A stretch of 64,000 nucleotides of DNA, taken from NCBI RefSeq assembly GCF_009905375.1, contig NC_133650.1, positions 150,567,867 to 150,631,866 of the forward strand, read 5' to 3'. The notes under the pieces were generated by a model, which was not told the origin of the DNA, ran no database searches, and saw only the letters and a list, made by a program, of their open reading frames with translations. Position numbers and translations under genes: made by a program. The first letter of the stretch is position 1. Each line of letters starts with the position of its first letter. This stretch comes from Apium graveolens (Eukaryota > Streptophyta > Magnoliopsida > Apiales > Apiaceae). Of the stretch, positions 54,607 to 64,000 are shown piece by piece.

Positions 54607-57600
54607 CTAAGAGAACAGATGAGGATACCGGGAACGCATACCAGACTCTAACTCCCAAGTCGACTCTTCGACCTTAGGGTTCCTCCAAAGTACTTTCACT
54701 AACTTTACTGATTTATTTCTAAGACTCTTTACTTGCCAGTCGAGTACTTTAACCGGTTGCTCCACAAATGACAGGTCTGCCTGAATTTCTACAGGTTCAT
54801 ATTCTATCACATGGCTAGCGTCAGGATTGTACTTCTTAAGCAACGACACATGGAACACGTTATGCACATGCTGATACTGAGGTGGTAAGGCCAACTCGTA
54901 GGCCACCTTTCCTACTTGACTCAAAATCTCAAAAGGACCTACGTATCTAGGTGCTAACTTTCCTTTCTTGCCAAATCTTATCAACCCTTTCCTAGGTGAC
55001 ACTTTTAGTAACACAGCTTCGCCAATTTGGAATTGAACATCCTTACGCGCTGGATCTGCATACTTCCTCTGTCTATCTTGAGCAGCAAGCAACCTTTTCT
55101 GAATTAACTTGACTGAGTCATGCAACTGTTGTACCAATTCTGAGCCGAGAATTCTTCCTTCTCCTACTTCATCCCAACTTGTTGGTGATCTACATTTTCG
55201 CCCGTACAAAGCTTCATATGGTGGCATGCCGATACTGGAATGATAGCTATTGTTATATGAAAATTCAATCAATGGCAGGTGGTCGTCCCAACTTCCAGCA
55301 AAATCGATTGCACAACTGCGCAACATGTCTTCAATTGTTTGAATTGTTCTTTCACTCTGGCCATCAGTCTGCGGGTGATACGCCGTGCTCATATTCAACT
55401 TCGTGCCAAGACATTCCTGGAATTGCTTCCAGAATCTTGAGTTAAATCGGGGATCTCTGTCTGAAACTATTGATACAGGTACTCCATGCCTTAATACGAT
55501 TTCGTGCACATACAGATGAACCAACTTGTCCAGTGACGACTTCTCATTTATTGGAAGGAAATGCGCCGACTTCGTAAGACGATCAATTATAACCCATATT
55601 GCGTCATGTCCGGACTTTGTTCGCGGTAGTCCTACTATAAAGTCCATAGCGATATTTTCCCATTTCCATTCTGGAATCTTCAGGGGCTGAATTAATCCGC
55701 TTGGTCGTTGATGTTCTGCCTTTACTTTCTGACAGGTATAGCACTTCGCAACCCATTCTGCCACGTCTCTTTTCATATTTGGCCACCAAAAGTTCTTCTT
55801 TAAGTCTTGATACATCTTGGTGCTTCCCGGGTGGATTGAAAATTTCGAATGGTGGGCTTCATGGAGGATCTCATTCTTTAATTCAGATACATGGGGAATC
55901 CATATTCTGGATGAAAACCTTAGTATTCCTTGCTCATCCCTTTTAGTATTAATCTCTTCTCCAGATAACTGATTTTTCTCTTTTTCCATTACTTCCTCTT
56001 GATACTTCTTTATCTTTTCCAGTAGTGTTGGCTGAAAGGTCATTGCATGACAAACTTCTTTGACTTTCCCATAAGCATAAAGTTCCAATTCAAATTTTCC
56101 GATTTCTTCAGATAACTCTTTTGATGTTATCTTTGCATTCAATCTTTCCTTCCGACTCAGCGCATCGGCCACTACGTTCGCCTTTCCAGGATGGTAATTT
56201 ATCGAACAGTCATAGTCCTTAATCAATTCCAGCCATCTCCTCTGCCTCATATTGAGCTCTTTCTGAGTAAAAATGTATTTTAAACTCTTGTGATCCGTGT
56301 AGATTTCACACTTTTCTCCATAGAGATAGTGTCTCCAAATCTTGAGTGCGAACACTATGGCGGCTAGTTCCAAGTCATGCGTCGGATACTTTAACTCGTG
56401 CGGCTTCAACTGTCTTGACGCATATGCTATTACCTTGCTGTGTTGCATCAACACACAACCCAAACCCTTATGTGAGGCATCGCTGAATATTACAAAATTC
56501 CCTTGATCATCTGGAAGTACTAACACCGGAGCTATTACCAACTTCTGTTTTAACTCTTGAAAGCTATTTTCACATTCTGCACTCCATTCAAACTTTTGAT
56601 TCTTTCTGGTTAACTTGGTCAATGGTGTGGCGATCTTCGAGAAATCCTTGACGAATCTTCTATAGTATCCGGCCAATCCTAGAAAACTTCGCACTTCCGT
56701 AGGAGTCCTTGGCCTCTCCCAACTCATAACTGCATCAATCTTCGCCGGATCCACTTTAATTCCATCATTTCCAATAACATGCCCCAAAAATTGAACTTCC
56801 TTTAACCAAAACTCACATTTGGTAAACTTGGCATACAACTTCTCTTGTCGGAGTATCTCCAAGGCTATCCAGAGATGCTGCATATGTTCTTCTTCCGATT
56901 TAGAATAAATAAGGATGTCATCAATAAATACCACGACAAATTTATCCAAATACTTCTTAAATACTCGATTCATCAGATCCATGAATGCGGCCGGAGCGTT
57001 GGTCAAACCAAACGGCATTACTAGGAATTCATAATGCCCATATCTGGTCCTAAATGCGGTCTTGGGAATATCTTCTTCCTTGATCTTTAATTGATGGTAT
57101 CCCGATCTCAAGTCAATCTTCGAAAAACATTTTGCTCCCTTTAACTGATCAAAAAGGTCATCTATCCTTGGTAGCGGGTAGCGGTTCTTGATCGTTACTT
57201 TATTCAACTCCCGGTAATCTATGCATAGACGCATACTCCCATCTTTCTTCTTCACAAAGAGAACAGGTGCTCCCCATGGCGATGTACTTGGTCGTATCAC
57301 TCCCTTATCCAATAATTCTTGTAGCTGGCTCGCCAACTCTTTCATTTCTGCTGGTGCCATCCTATACGGAGCCTTTGAAACTGGTTCCGTGCCTGGAGCA
57401 AGGTTGATCTCGAACTCAATTTGTCGATCTGGTGGTAAGCCTGGTAGTTCGTCGGGAAACACATCGGGAAACTCATTAACTACAGGAATATCTTCCATGC
57501 TGAGGCTGCCTCTCTCTGAATCCACTACATATGCTAGGAACGACTCACAACCTTTTCTAAGTAACTTCTTAGCCTGAATAATTGTAAGAAATAGTCGCTC

Positions 57601-59220
57601 TTGCCTCTGTCCCTTAAATACTACCTTCTCTCCACTCTTCGTCTTTAAATACACTCTCTTGGTCTTACAATTTATCTGAGCGCTATTCTCTCCTAACCAA
57701 TCCATTCCTAAAATTATATCAAACTCTCCCAGCTTGAAGAGTATCAAGTCGGCCGAGAACTTATATCCTGAAATATCAATCTCACATTTTGGACAAAATT
57801 GATTCACAGGAATCTTCTCTTGGTTCGCAATTACCACATTTACTACCTCACTCATAACCGTTTTATCACATTGGATCTTATCAATAAAAGATTCTGATAT
57901 GAAAGATCTTGTGGCTCCCGAATCAATCAATACTTTGGCTTTGACATTATTGAGTAAAAGTGTACCTGCTATCACCTCAGAATTCTGAACAGCATCTTTC
58001 ATCTTTAGGTCAAATGTCCTTGCTGTTGCTTGCGGGGCTGGTGCGGGTGGTGGAGGTAATGCCAATACCTCAGCTGGCACGCTTGCACTGGTACTTGCCA
58101 CGTTCATCAGAGCTCTGACTGGTCCTGTTGCCTTACACTCCCTAGCCATGTGTCCAGTCTTCCCACATTTGTAGCACGTAACTCCTGGCTTCGGCATCTT
58201 GCACTCATTGGCCAAATGTCCCTTCTGATTGCACCTATAACAGGTCATACTCAGCTTATTGCATACTCCGGGGTGCCTTCTGCCACAGTGCTTGCATTCT
58301 GGCCTTTGGAACCTGTTTTCTCCAACTTGCCCTTGGCTTGCCTGATTGTTCCCTTTTGATTCTTGCCTTTTGCCCAAATTTCCTTTCCTTTGAAAATTTC
58401 CGCCCTTCTGGAAACCAATCCTCCTTACATTCCGATCTTGCGAACTTCCAGCTTCAGACTTTTCTCCATAAAATGGAACCTTCCTCTTCTTGTTATCCCT
58501 CTCTTTCCTTGACTGCATCCCATTATTCTCAATCAGAGCAGCTTTCTGTACTACTCCCGCATAAGTTTCAAGTTCAAACATAGCCACCCTATCTCTGATC
58601 CAAGGCTCCAATCCTTGCTGAAATTTCTTTGCTTTTTCTTCCTCAGTGCTGGTATACTTTGTCACAAACCTTGACAACTCAGTGAACTTCTTCTCATATT
58701 CCAGTACAGTCATGTTCCCTTGTTTTAACTCAAGAAATTTTAGCTCCATCTGATTCTGCATGTACTTAGGGTAATACTTGTCCAGAAATAACTTCTTAAA
58801 TCTCTCCCAAGAAATCTGCTGAGTGACTTCCATAGCTTTTACTGATTCCCACCAATAAATGACTTCTCCCTTCAAGAAGTAAGTGGCATACAGCGTCTTC
58901 TGATCGTCCCCTAACTGTACCAACTCAAAAGCCCTTTCCATCTCCTTGATCCATGTGTTTGCTATCACTGGATCAGTGGTATCATGAAATACAGGTGGAT
59001 TCACATTCTGAAAAGCCTTGAAAGTGACAATTTGTCTTGGTGGTACTGGTGGTTCAGGTGGTTGATATGGCTCACGGTTATCTTGGTTTTCAATTCGTTG
59101 TTGAAGGGTTAGTTGTTGTTGAGCTATAGCATTGGTTTGCTGTTGCAAGGTTTCCAGTAGTCGAAGAATATTTGGGTCTGTGGTGAAGGTGGTTGTTGGG
59201 TTCTTCTTTTTGGGAGGCAT
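54607..59220 (-). CDS. Chromovirus F Gag-Pol polyprotein (intact, 1537 residues)
   Basis: One uninterrupted frame for particle formation, processing, reverse transcription and integration. Gag capsid region about residues 84-200 ([29 protein letters not shown]), three zinc-finger-like motifs near 310-362 ([40 protein letters not shown]), protease [13 protein letters not shown] near 430, RT with [20 protein letters not shown] and [11 protein letters not shown] (Asp767, Asp768), and RNase H ([37 protein letters not shown]). Integrase has an HHCC region ([10 protein letters not shown]...CYTCQKVK) and the catalytic triad intact ([25 protein letters not shown]). The C-terminus ([13 protein letters not shown] ... 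[10 protein letters not shown]) is a chromodomain-like module, typical of chromoviruses and thought to guide integration to heterochromatin. The ATG at 59220 (MPPKKKNPT) is the natural start. Confidence 0.95.
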   Translation of the reverse strand: MPPKKKNPTTTFTTDPNILRLLETLQQQTNAIAQQQLTLQQRIENQDNREPYQPPEPPVPPRQIVTFKAFQNVNPPVFHDTTDPVIANTWIKEMERAFELVQLGDDQKTLYATYFLKGEVIYWWESVKAMEVTQQISWERFKKLFLDKYYPKYMQNQMELKFLELKQGNMTVLEYEKKFTELSRFVTKYTSTEEEKAKKFQQGLEPWIRDRVAMFELETYAGVVQKAALIENNGMQSRKERDNKKRKVPFYGEKSEAGSSQDRNVRRIGFQKGGNFQRKGNLGKRQESKGNNQASQGQVGENRFQRPECKHCGRRHPGVCNKLSMTCYRCNQKGHLANECKMPKPGVTCYKCGKTGHMARECKATGPVRALMNVASTSASVPAEVLALPPPPAPAPQATARTFDLKMKDAVQNSEVIAGTLLLNNVKAKVLIDSGATRSFISESFIDKIQCDKTVMSEVVNVVIANQEKIPVNQFCPKCEIDISGYKFSADLILFKLGEFDIILGMDWLGENSAQINCKTKRVYLKTKSGEKVVFKGQRQERLFLTIIQAKKLLRKGCESFLAYVVDSERGSLSMEDIPVVNEFPDVFPDELPGLPPDRQIEFEINLAPGTEPVSKAPYRMAPAEMKELASQLQELLDKGVIRPSTSPWGAPVLFVKKKDGSMRLCIDYRELNKVTIKNRYPLPRIDDLFDQLKGAKCFSKIDLRSGYHQLKIKEEDIPKTAFRTRYGHYEFLVMPFGLTNAPAAFMDLMNRVFKKYLDKFVVVFIDDILIYSKSEEEHMQHLWIALEILRQEKLYAKFTKCEFWLKEVQFLGHVIGNDGIKVDPAKIDAVMSWERPRTPTEVRSFLGLAGYYRRFVKDFSKIATPLTKLTRKNQKFEWSAECENSFQELKQKLVIAPVLVLPDDQGNFVIFSDASHKGLGCVLMQHSKVIAYASRQLKPHELKYPTHDLELAAIVFALKIWRHYLYGEKCEIYTDHKSLKYIFTQKELNMRQRRWLELIKDYDCSINYHPGKANVVADALSRKERLNAKITSKELSEEIGKFELELYAYGKVKEVCHAMTFQPTLLEKIKKYQEEVMEKEKNQLSGEEINTKRDEQGILRFSSRIWIPHVSELKNEILHEAHHSKFSIHPGSTKMYQDLKKNFWWPNMKRDVAEWVAKCYTCQKVKAEHQRPSGLIQPLKIPEWKWENIAMDFIVGLPRTKSGHDAIWVIIDRLTKSAHFLPINEKSSLDKLVHLYVHEIVLRHGVPVSIVSDRDPRFNSRFWKQFQECLGTKLNMSTAYHPQTDGQSERTIQTIEDMLRSCAIDFAGSWDDHLPLIEFSYNNSYHSSIGMPPYEALYGRKCRSPTSWDEVGEGRILGSELVQQLHDSVKLIQKRLLAAQDRQRKYADPARKDVQFQIGEAVLLKVSPRKGLIRFGKKGKLAPRYVGPFEILSQVGKVAYELALPPQYQHVHNVFHVSLLKKYNPDASHVIEYEPVEIQADLSFVEQPVKVLDWQVKSLRNKSVKLVKVLWRNPKVEESTWELESGMRSRYPHLFS

Positions 59221-59521
59221 GATCCTGAAATAAGAGTTGTGTTATAACAAATATGAATGATAAAATGATTCGAGGGTATCGCATGGCATTCTTGTTTACA
59301 TATGGGGTCAAGTTTCCAGATATGATGACAAAACATAAAATAACAGTTGAGAGCAATTGGAACAATAGCACATAATTATTGAAATTTTAAAGGTCACAGT
59401 ACATAGGATTGGGACATAGTCTGATTCTAGAAATAACAGGCTTATTTAAAGGAAAGACGGAAACAACTGGGGATTCCATAGAGTCTGATAGTACAACAAC
59501 ATGAAAGGTAAATGGAAAGAA

Positions 59522-59824
59522 CTAAGGCTCCACTCCATCTGAACGGGGCTTGGTAGTCTTTTCCTCTCGAAGCGTCTTCACAATGCTCTGGAGCTCATCC
59601 GCCACCATCTGAATGACATACTGGCTGGTACGGTCCCGGTGCGCTGGCATCTCCTCAAGCTTAGTGTTGACGTACCCAACCAAGGTCTCAAGTCTCGCAA
59701 TCATCTGCTCCTTGGGCTTCCCTTCGTAGTTTCGGCTGTCCGGATACACGTTCTTCAGTCGGTCTATCAGTCGGTCGTACTTGCCCTGAAGCATATCGAA
59801 CTCGCGCCTCAACTCAGCATACAC
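59522..59824 (-). CDS. Possible upstream ORF in the F leader, helical charged peptide
   Basis: A 100-codon open frame whose apparent start is GTG (no ATG in frame back to the TAA about 100 bp upstream). It reads YAELRREFDMLQGKYDRLIDR, ... RLETLVGYVNTKLEEM and QYVIQMVADELQSIVKTLREE: charged, with heptad-like leucine spacing suggesting a coiled coil. A serine run (SSSSSGSDD) lies just upstream in frame. It does not overlap gag and has no known counterpart that I recognise. It may be a uORF, an exon (a CAG follows a pyrimidine stretch upstream) or chance. Confidence 0.4.
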   Translation of the reverse strand: MYAELRREFDMLQGKYDRLIDRLKNVYPDSRNYEGKPKEQMIARLETLVGYVNTKLEEMPAHRDRTSQYVIQMVADELQSIVKTLREEKTTKPRSDGVEP

Positions 59825-59998
59825 GGAGAAAGCAATAGTGTCGTCCGACCCAGAGGATGACGAGGAATGCGCCCTTTGCTGACAACCAATAAGAGGAGTA
59901 TTAATAATAATTTACTTTACCTACTCTCTCGCGTAGTATCTATAACCTACACACAAATCCTATAACCTATTTGGGCTGTCCAGGGACTCTAAACCGTA

Positions 59999-60010
59999 GC
60001 TCTGATACCA
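59999..60010 (-). other. Chromovirus F primer-binding site (tRNA-iMet type)
   Basis: Plus GCTCTGATACCA, complement TGGTATCAGAGC, 5 bases from the LTR edge at 60016. Same as the PBS of element G. Confidence 0.9.
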
Positions 60011-60015
60011 AAACC

Positions 60016-63000
60016 TGTCACACCCCCAACTTAAATAGCAAAATAATTATAGCTATTACATCATTTTAATGAGTATTACACAACCAAAATCCAAGATCTT
60101 ACAGTTTAGGGTTTGGAACAGCCCAACACTACCAACTATTACATCTGATTACAAATACCGAGTCCTCACACAACTATTATTACTTATTCTACCTGAGCTC
60201 GAACATAAACATCAGCATCACAGGTCTTACGGGCAGTCTGCTTGAATCTAACCATGGCTGCTAGCTGTAATATCAGGGTAAAGCAAGAAGTGAGCCAAAA
60301 GCTCAACAAGTGCTAACAATACAACGCAAAGCATAAATCGAGATATACCTTTAGGAATGACAATGGAATGACATAATCAATGATAATCGAGAGATAAAAC
60401 TTATGTGAGTTGGCATCATTTTGCTTACATCAAAACCAACTTTAAAACCATTCTTAATCAAAATCATTTTATGACGCTACGGATTACAGCCGGTGATCAG
60501 CCGCGAAGTAATCCCGAACCTCGCTGGGTTCTAAAACATTATTGGGAATCCCTAGGCAACTTTTAAGCCTAATATAAGTGTGGAAAGGACTCGCGTCTCA
60601 GTCCAGATCCACCATTCAAGAAAACATTTGTCCCCCTTTGGGACTGAAAAATCCACATTTTAATCATTTTAAAAACTGATGCCGATTTATGACAAAATCT
60701 CTTTCGACTGTAATCATTTTTATCAAGGGATTATAGATCAACTTGAAACACTGGAAATATGACACTAAATCTCAGGGCCATGATCCACTAGACTTTACTA
60801 TTTTAGGGTAATTGAGAGGTTTCCATAAACAAGAACTTTGACAAGGAAATTAAGCAAGGCTATTGGATAATATGAAAGAGTAATGCCAAACTAGGCTTAA
60901 AGCAATGGTTGTAGACAAGGTATAGGTATTAGAACATCAAGAAGATAAGCATCACTGGTTCCAATAGGATAGAGGTGTTAAAATATAAAGAAAGTGATCA
61001 TCAGCTCAAGATATAACAGGGTATCAAGCTTTTAGGGTAAGGATAGGGTTATCAAACAATCATGAATGAATTTAAGAAATGATTGGCTTTTAGGTATCAA
61101 GATAAAGTTCCTATCGAGGTTATTTCAAGAGTTGAATCAAAGCATCAGGGTGCAATATCAAGATTTCTCAGGGATCAATAGCATGATAATCAAAAGGATC
61201 AATAAGGTATTATAACACATCTCTATTTTATCATGGCATTAAACTATCATGAAAGACTTTTGAACTACTTGCAATACGTACTCGAGGGTTCATGGCATCT
61301 CTATGTAACTCAAAGATAAACAAAAGATACTCTTGATTTAAATATATCAAAATGACTCAGGATAATTGCATCGATATATATATGAACTGGTTACAGTAAA
61401 TGCGAAGGTCAAGTTGAATCACTTGCCTTGAGATAGACTGGTCTGGTCTGACTGGTAGGAGCAACAACTGGAGCTTCACTCGACTTTTATGGCAAGTTTT
61501 CCCTCGTCTCGAGATCCTACATAAATAATAATAATCCTCATTATAATATATTCTTTCCATCTTAACCTATTTACAACCCGAAATTAAACATGGATGGCAC
61601 TTAGGCCTATACACACTTAATTCATATCCAACATTTATATTTTCAAATGTACACACGTAGCCACATAATCACATATCGTATATTAATACCAAATAACATC
61701 ATATACACCATAATGCCACACTAGGCTTGGATGATCTCGACTCACCACTTAAGTTACTTGGTCGCTAACTAAACGAAGTCTTCGAATTTGGGCTTCCTAA
61801 CTCAATGTGCCTTTCCTAAATTATCCAAAACCTATTGACCCTCACTTGTGCCTTTTGTTCTACTGACCTTATACTATCTTACAACTATGGTGGTCGACCT
61901 TATACTCACTTCTAAGTGTCCTAAAACTATGTGATAAGTGAAAGTGCTCACTGGTGCAAATTTCAGAATGGTAACTAAGGTTTCTTGAGTGCATTAGACA
62001 CTCTTAAACTACAAGTTTTTCTTCAAAATTTTTACACAAGACTCTCCTGACCTAAGGGCATCTCACAAGCTTGATGTGGCTCAAAGGCCTGGCTTGGGCC
62101 TTCTTGGGCCTAAGCTAAAAGTCCAAGGTTCCCCTGTTTTCTGGGCAGAAAATGCCCTGACTTGAGTTAACTTGTGACACATGGTTCTAGCTCATATCCT
62201 ATGAACTATGGTTGGAAAAACTTCTCTGACATACCCTCTAACTAAGGCCCAATTGGGCCTAATGAGGGCCTACCCATGACATGGCCAAATCTCCCTATTT
62301 CTAAGTTGCAACAAAACTGTCCCCTGCTGGACAGATTTTGTTATTCTACTTGTGCACCTAACCAAATGACATGCAAACCTCCAACCAACTCCTAAAACCT
62401 ATTATATACTCCCATACTAACTTCTGGTGGCTTGGGCCTCAAAGTGCACATCAATGACATGGTCAAAACTCACTCTAAACTCAGGGTACTAAACTGATTT
62501 TTCTGCAGAAACTATAACTCTCATTTTCCAAGGTTTTGACTTGACAAACCCAATTATCAACAACTAAATACTTAAACCAAGACCTATACTTGGTGTTCTA
62601 CTGAACTAACTCCCTTTTTTCTCAAATACCCTTGGTGAGATCATCCTTACCTATGGTGCAACTATGGCAAAATAAAAGAGACTACTCTTAACAAATCATA
62701 AACCTTTATGCTTTTGAAACAACAAGATATATATTTTTATAAAAGATAACCACAAATTATTACCATGCAACAAGAAGCATAAATCCATATTATCACATTA
62801 TTCCTACTGAAATTAAGGCTCACTAACAAAATCTTTTCCAAATGGTCAAAATCTTACAACAAACTAAGAGAATTCCACATGCATGCATGCCTTCGGGTTT
62901 TTCAAACCAAAACAACCCATTTTCTACATATATTCCATCTTAAAATTGACATGCAAGCCTAGCATAAGGTATACCTAGATGATCACTTAGCATGCAAGGA

Positions 63001-64000
63001 GTTTTATCAAATTATCACCACAAATTCAAGTCATTATCACATAAACATGCAAAAATTGATCAAAACAACAAGAATGATTTCAAGGGACCATTCATTCGGC
63101 TCCCATATGGTCATGGCCGAATGAAATGGATGGAAATGGCCATTAAATCATCAAGATTTTCCTTCTCATGACTTGGCACTTATCCATTCATTGTAGTCCT
63201 CTCAAAACAACCTTAAATCCATAAGAATCAAGATTGTATTTTGAGTTTCACTAAAACCTTACATGCAACTTTAAAACTTAAACTTTTTACTCAAACTCTT
63301 TGGAATATATGTGATCATGATATAGGAAGTAATATTTACTTGTATGGGAGGTGGGAACTTGAATGTGGAATGAAGAAAAGGGGAGGGGGTAGGATTTCGG
63401 CAAAAAGCCGAGAGGAAAGGTGGGAGGAGGGAGAGGAGAGGGAGGAAAAATGTAGAAAATGGTGGAGGTGATCATCATGATTGTTTGGTTTTTATTTGCC
63501 CACAAGTGAGTGGATGTGAGAAATTACAAGAGTAACCCTCTAGCCAAAGTTAGGCAAGTTTGCATGCAAGGTCAAGGAGGTAATTTGGCTAGCAATTGTG
63601 AGTTAGTGGGGTGGTTATTGACTCTTTAGCCCTTTGGTTAAATAGAAGAGAGTTTGCATGCAAGGTTATTCATGTAATTTGATAATTATTAAGCAACTAA
63701 TTTCCAAAGATTTATTTTTATATAATAAAGTACAAGTTCAAAAATTATAAAATTTATACCATAAAATAACTTGGATTTTTAGAGACTTTATAAAATCATT
63801 TTCAAAATTTGTGTACAAAATGTCTTTTAAAAGAAAATTTTCCAAAGCTTAGAATATTCCTTATAAATCAAAAATAAAAGTTAAGTAAACTTTTGCTTTG
63901 AAAAATCATATACAAAGCAAATTTATAATGCAGAAATTTTTACTCACAAGCGCACAATCATTGAATATATTTTATTTAACTTAAAATAAAATTAATAAAT
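60016..64000 (-). repeat. Chromovirus F 5' LTR, truncated by the window edge
   Basis: Partner of 50548-54572. By eye identical for about 2.4 kb, then 25-30 differences, mostly 1-bp homopolymer indels, in the last 1.6 kb, and the last 25 bp diverge (AAAATAAAATTAATAAAT against TAATATTATTCACAAATAAT). Confidence 0.9.

Larger units (their letters stand above)
59221..60015 (-). other. Chromovirus F leader (PBS to gag ATG)
   Basis: Non-coding except for the small open frame at 59522-59824. The PBS occupies 59999-60010. About 300 bp between that frame and the gag start hold no feature I recognise. Confidence 0.7.
50548..64000 (-). mobile_element. Tekay-like Ty3/Gypsy chromovirus F, nearly complete
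   Basis: Left (3') LTR 50548-54572, PPT, intact Gag-Pol, leader, PBS and right (5') LTR 60016-64000, cut by the window edge about 30 bp before its expected end. Left flank TCTGG (50543-50547) is the candidate target duplication; the right copy is out of view. The first ~2.4 kb of the two LTRs look identical by eye. Intact coding and near-identical LTRs make this the youngest insertion here. Confidence 0.93.

Noticed and set aside
1..64000. Host genes, tRNA or rRNA
   Set aside because: I searched both strands by eye; every recognisable coding segment belongs to a retrotransposon. Short tRNA-like sequences are PBS only.

Overview
The window is plant nuclear DNA, almost certainly from a large-genome eudicot and probably from a heterochromatic or pericentromeric stretch. 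I see no host gene, no rRNA or tRNA gene and no CRISPR-like array. Essentially every base belongs to LTR retrotransposons inserted into, or recombined with, one another. The ORF3 style and LTR sequences remind me of asterids, perhaps Apiaceae, but the species cannot be settled from the sequence.

Layout: (1) 1-2549, 5' leader, primer-binding site (PBS) and LTR of a minus-strand chromovirus-like element (G), cut at 2550. (2) 2550-45240 (+), a head-to-tail array of Athila-lineage Ty3/Gypsy elements sharing LTRs: LTR1 (2550-3972), a broken gag (4118-5693), then after a long interruption the matching PR-RT-RNaseH-IN-ORF3 remains (28878-34176), LTR2 (34280-35709), a second broken internal region D (35716-44168) and LTR3 (44169-45240), followed by a third, mostly deleted unit H (45241-45934). 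(3) The interruption, 5694-28877, is a different Athila subfamily (B) with its 5' LTR almost completely deleted. (4) The 3' LTR of B is itself interrupted by a 13.3 kb Ty1/Copia Sirevirus-like element on the minus strand (14983-28286) with a perfect 5-bp target duplication, ACGGT. (5) 45935-50547 (-), a long-LTR chromovirus (E) inserted in the polypurine tract of H. (6) 50548-64000 (-), a young Tekay-like chromovirus (F) inserted into E, with ~4.0 kb LTRs and an intact 1537-residue Gag-Pol ending in a chromodomain-like module.

Functionally, F is the only element whose Gag-Pol looks intact. B has nearly open reading frames but has lost catalytic residues in RT and integrase. C and D keep catalytic motifs but are riddled with stops, many of them CAG to TAG, as expected from deamination of methylated CHG cytosines. 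The Copia element is about 3% diverged between its LTRs and has frameshifts and stops.

The most unusual signal is the 'third ORF' downstream of pol. All three Athila copies carry an ORF3 starting MAPKR, preceded by a conserved post-integrase hairpin block, a GC-rich palindrome array and a TATA box 95-160 bp before the ATG. The unrelated Copia element carries a very long ORF3 starting MAPKD plus a separate ~89-codon ORF, each with its own TATA-like box and leader. The N-terminal halves of the Athila and Copia ORF3 proteins seem to share a pattern. They may be homologous modules with their own internal promoters rather than classical envelopes.
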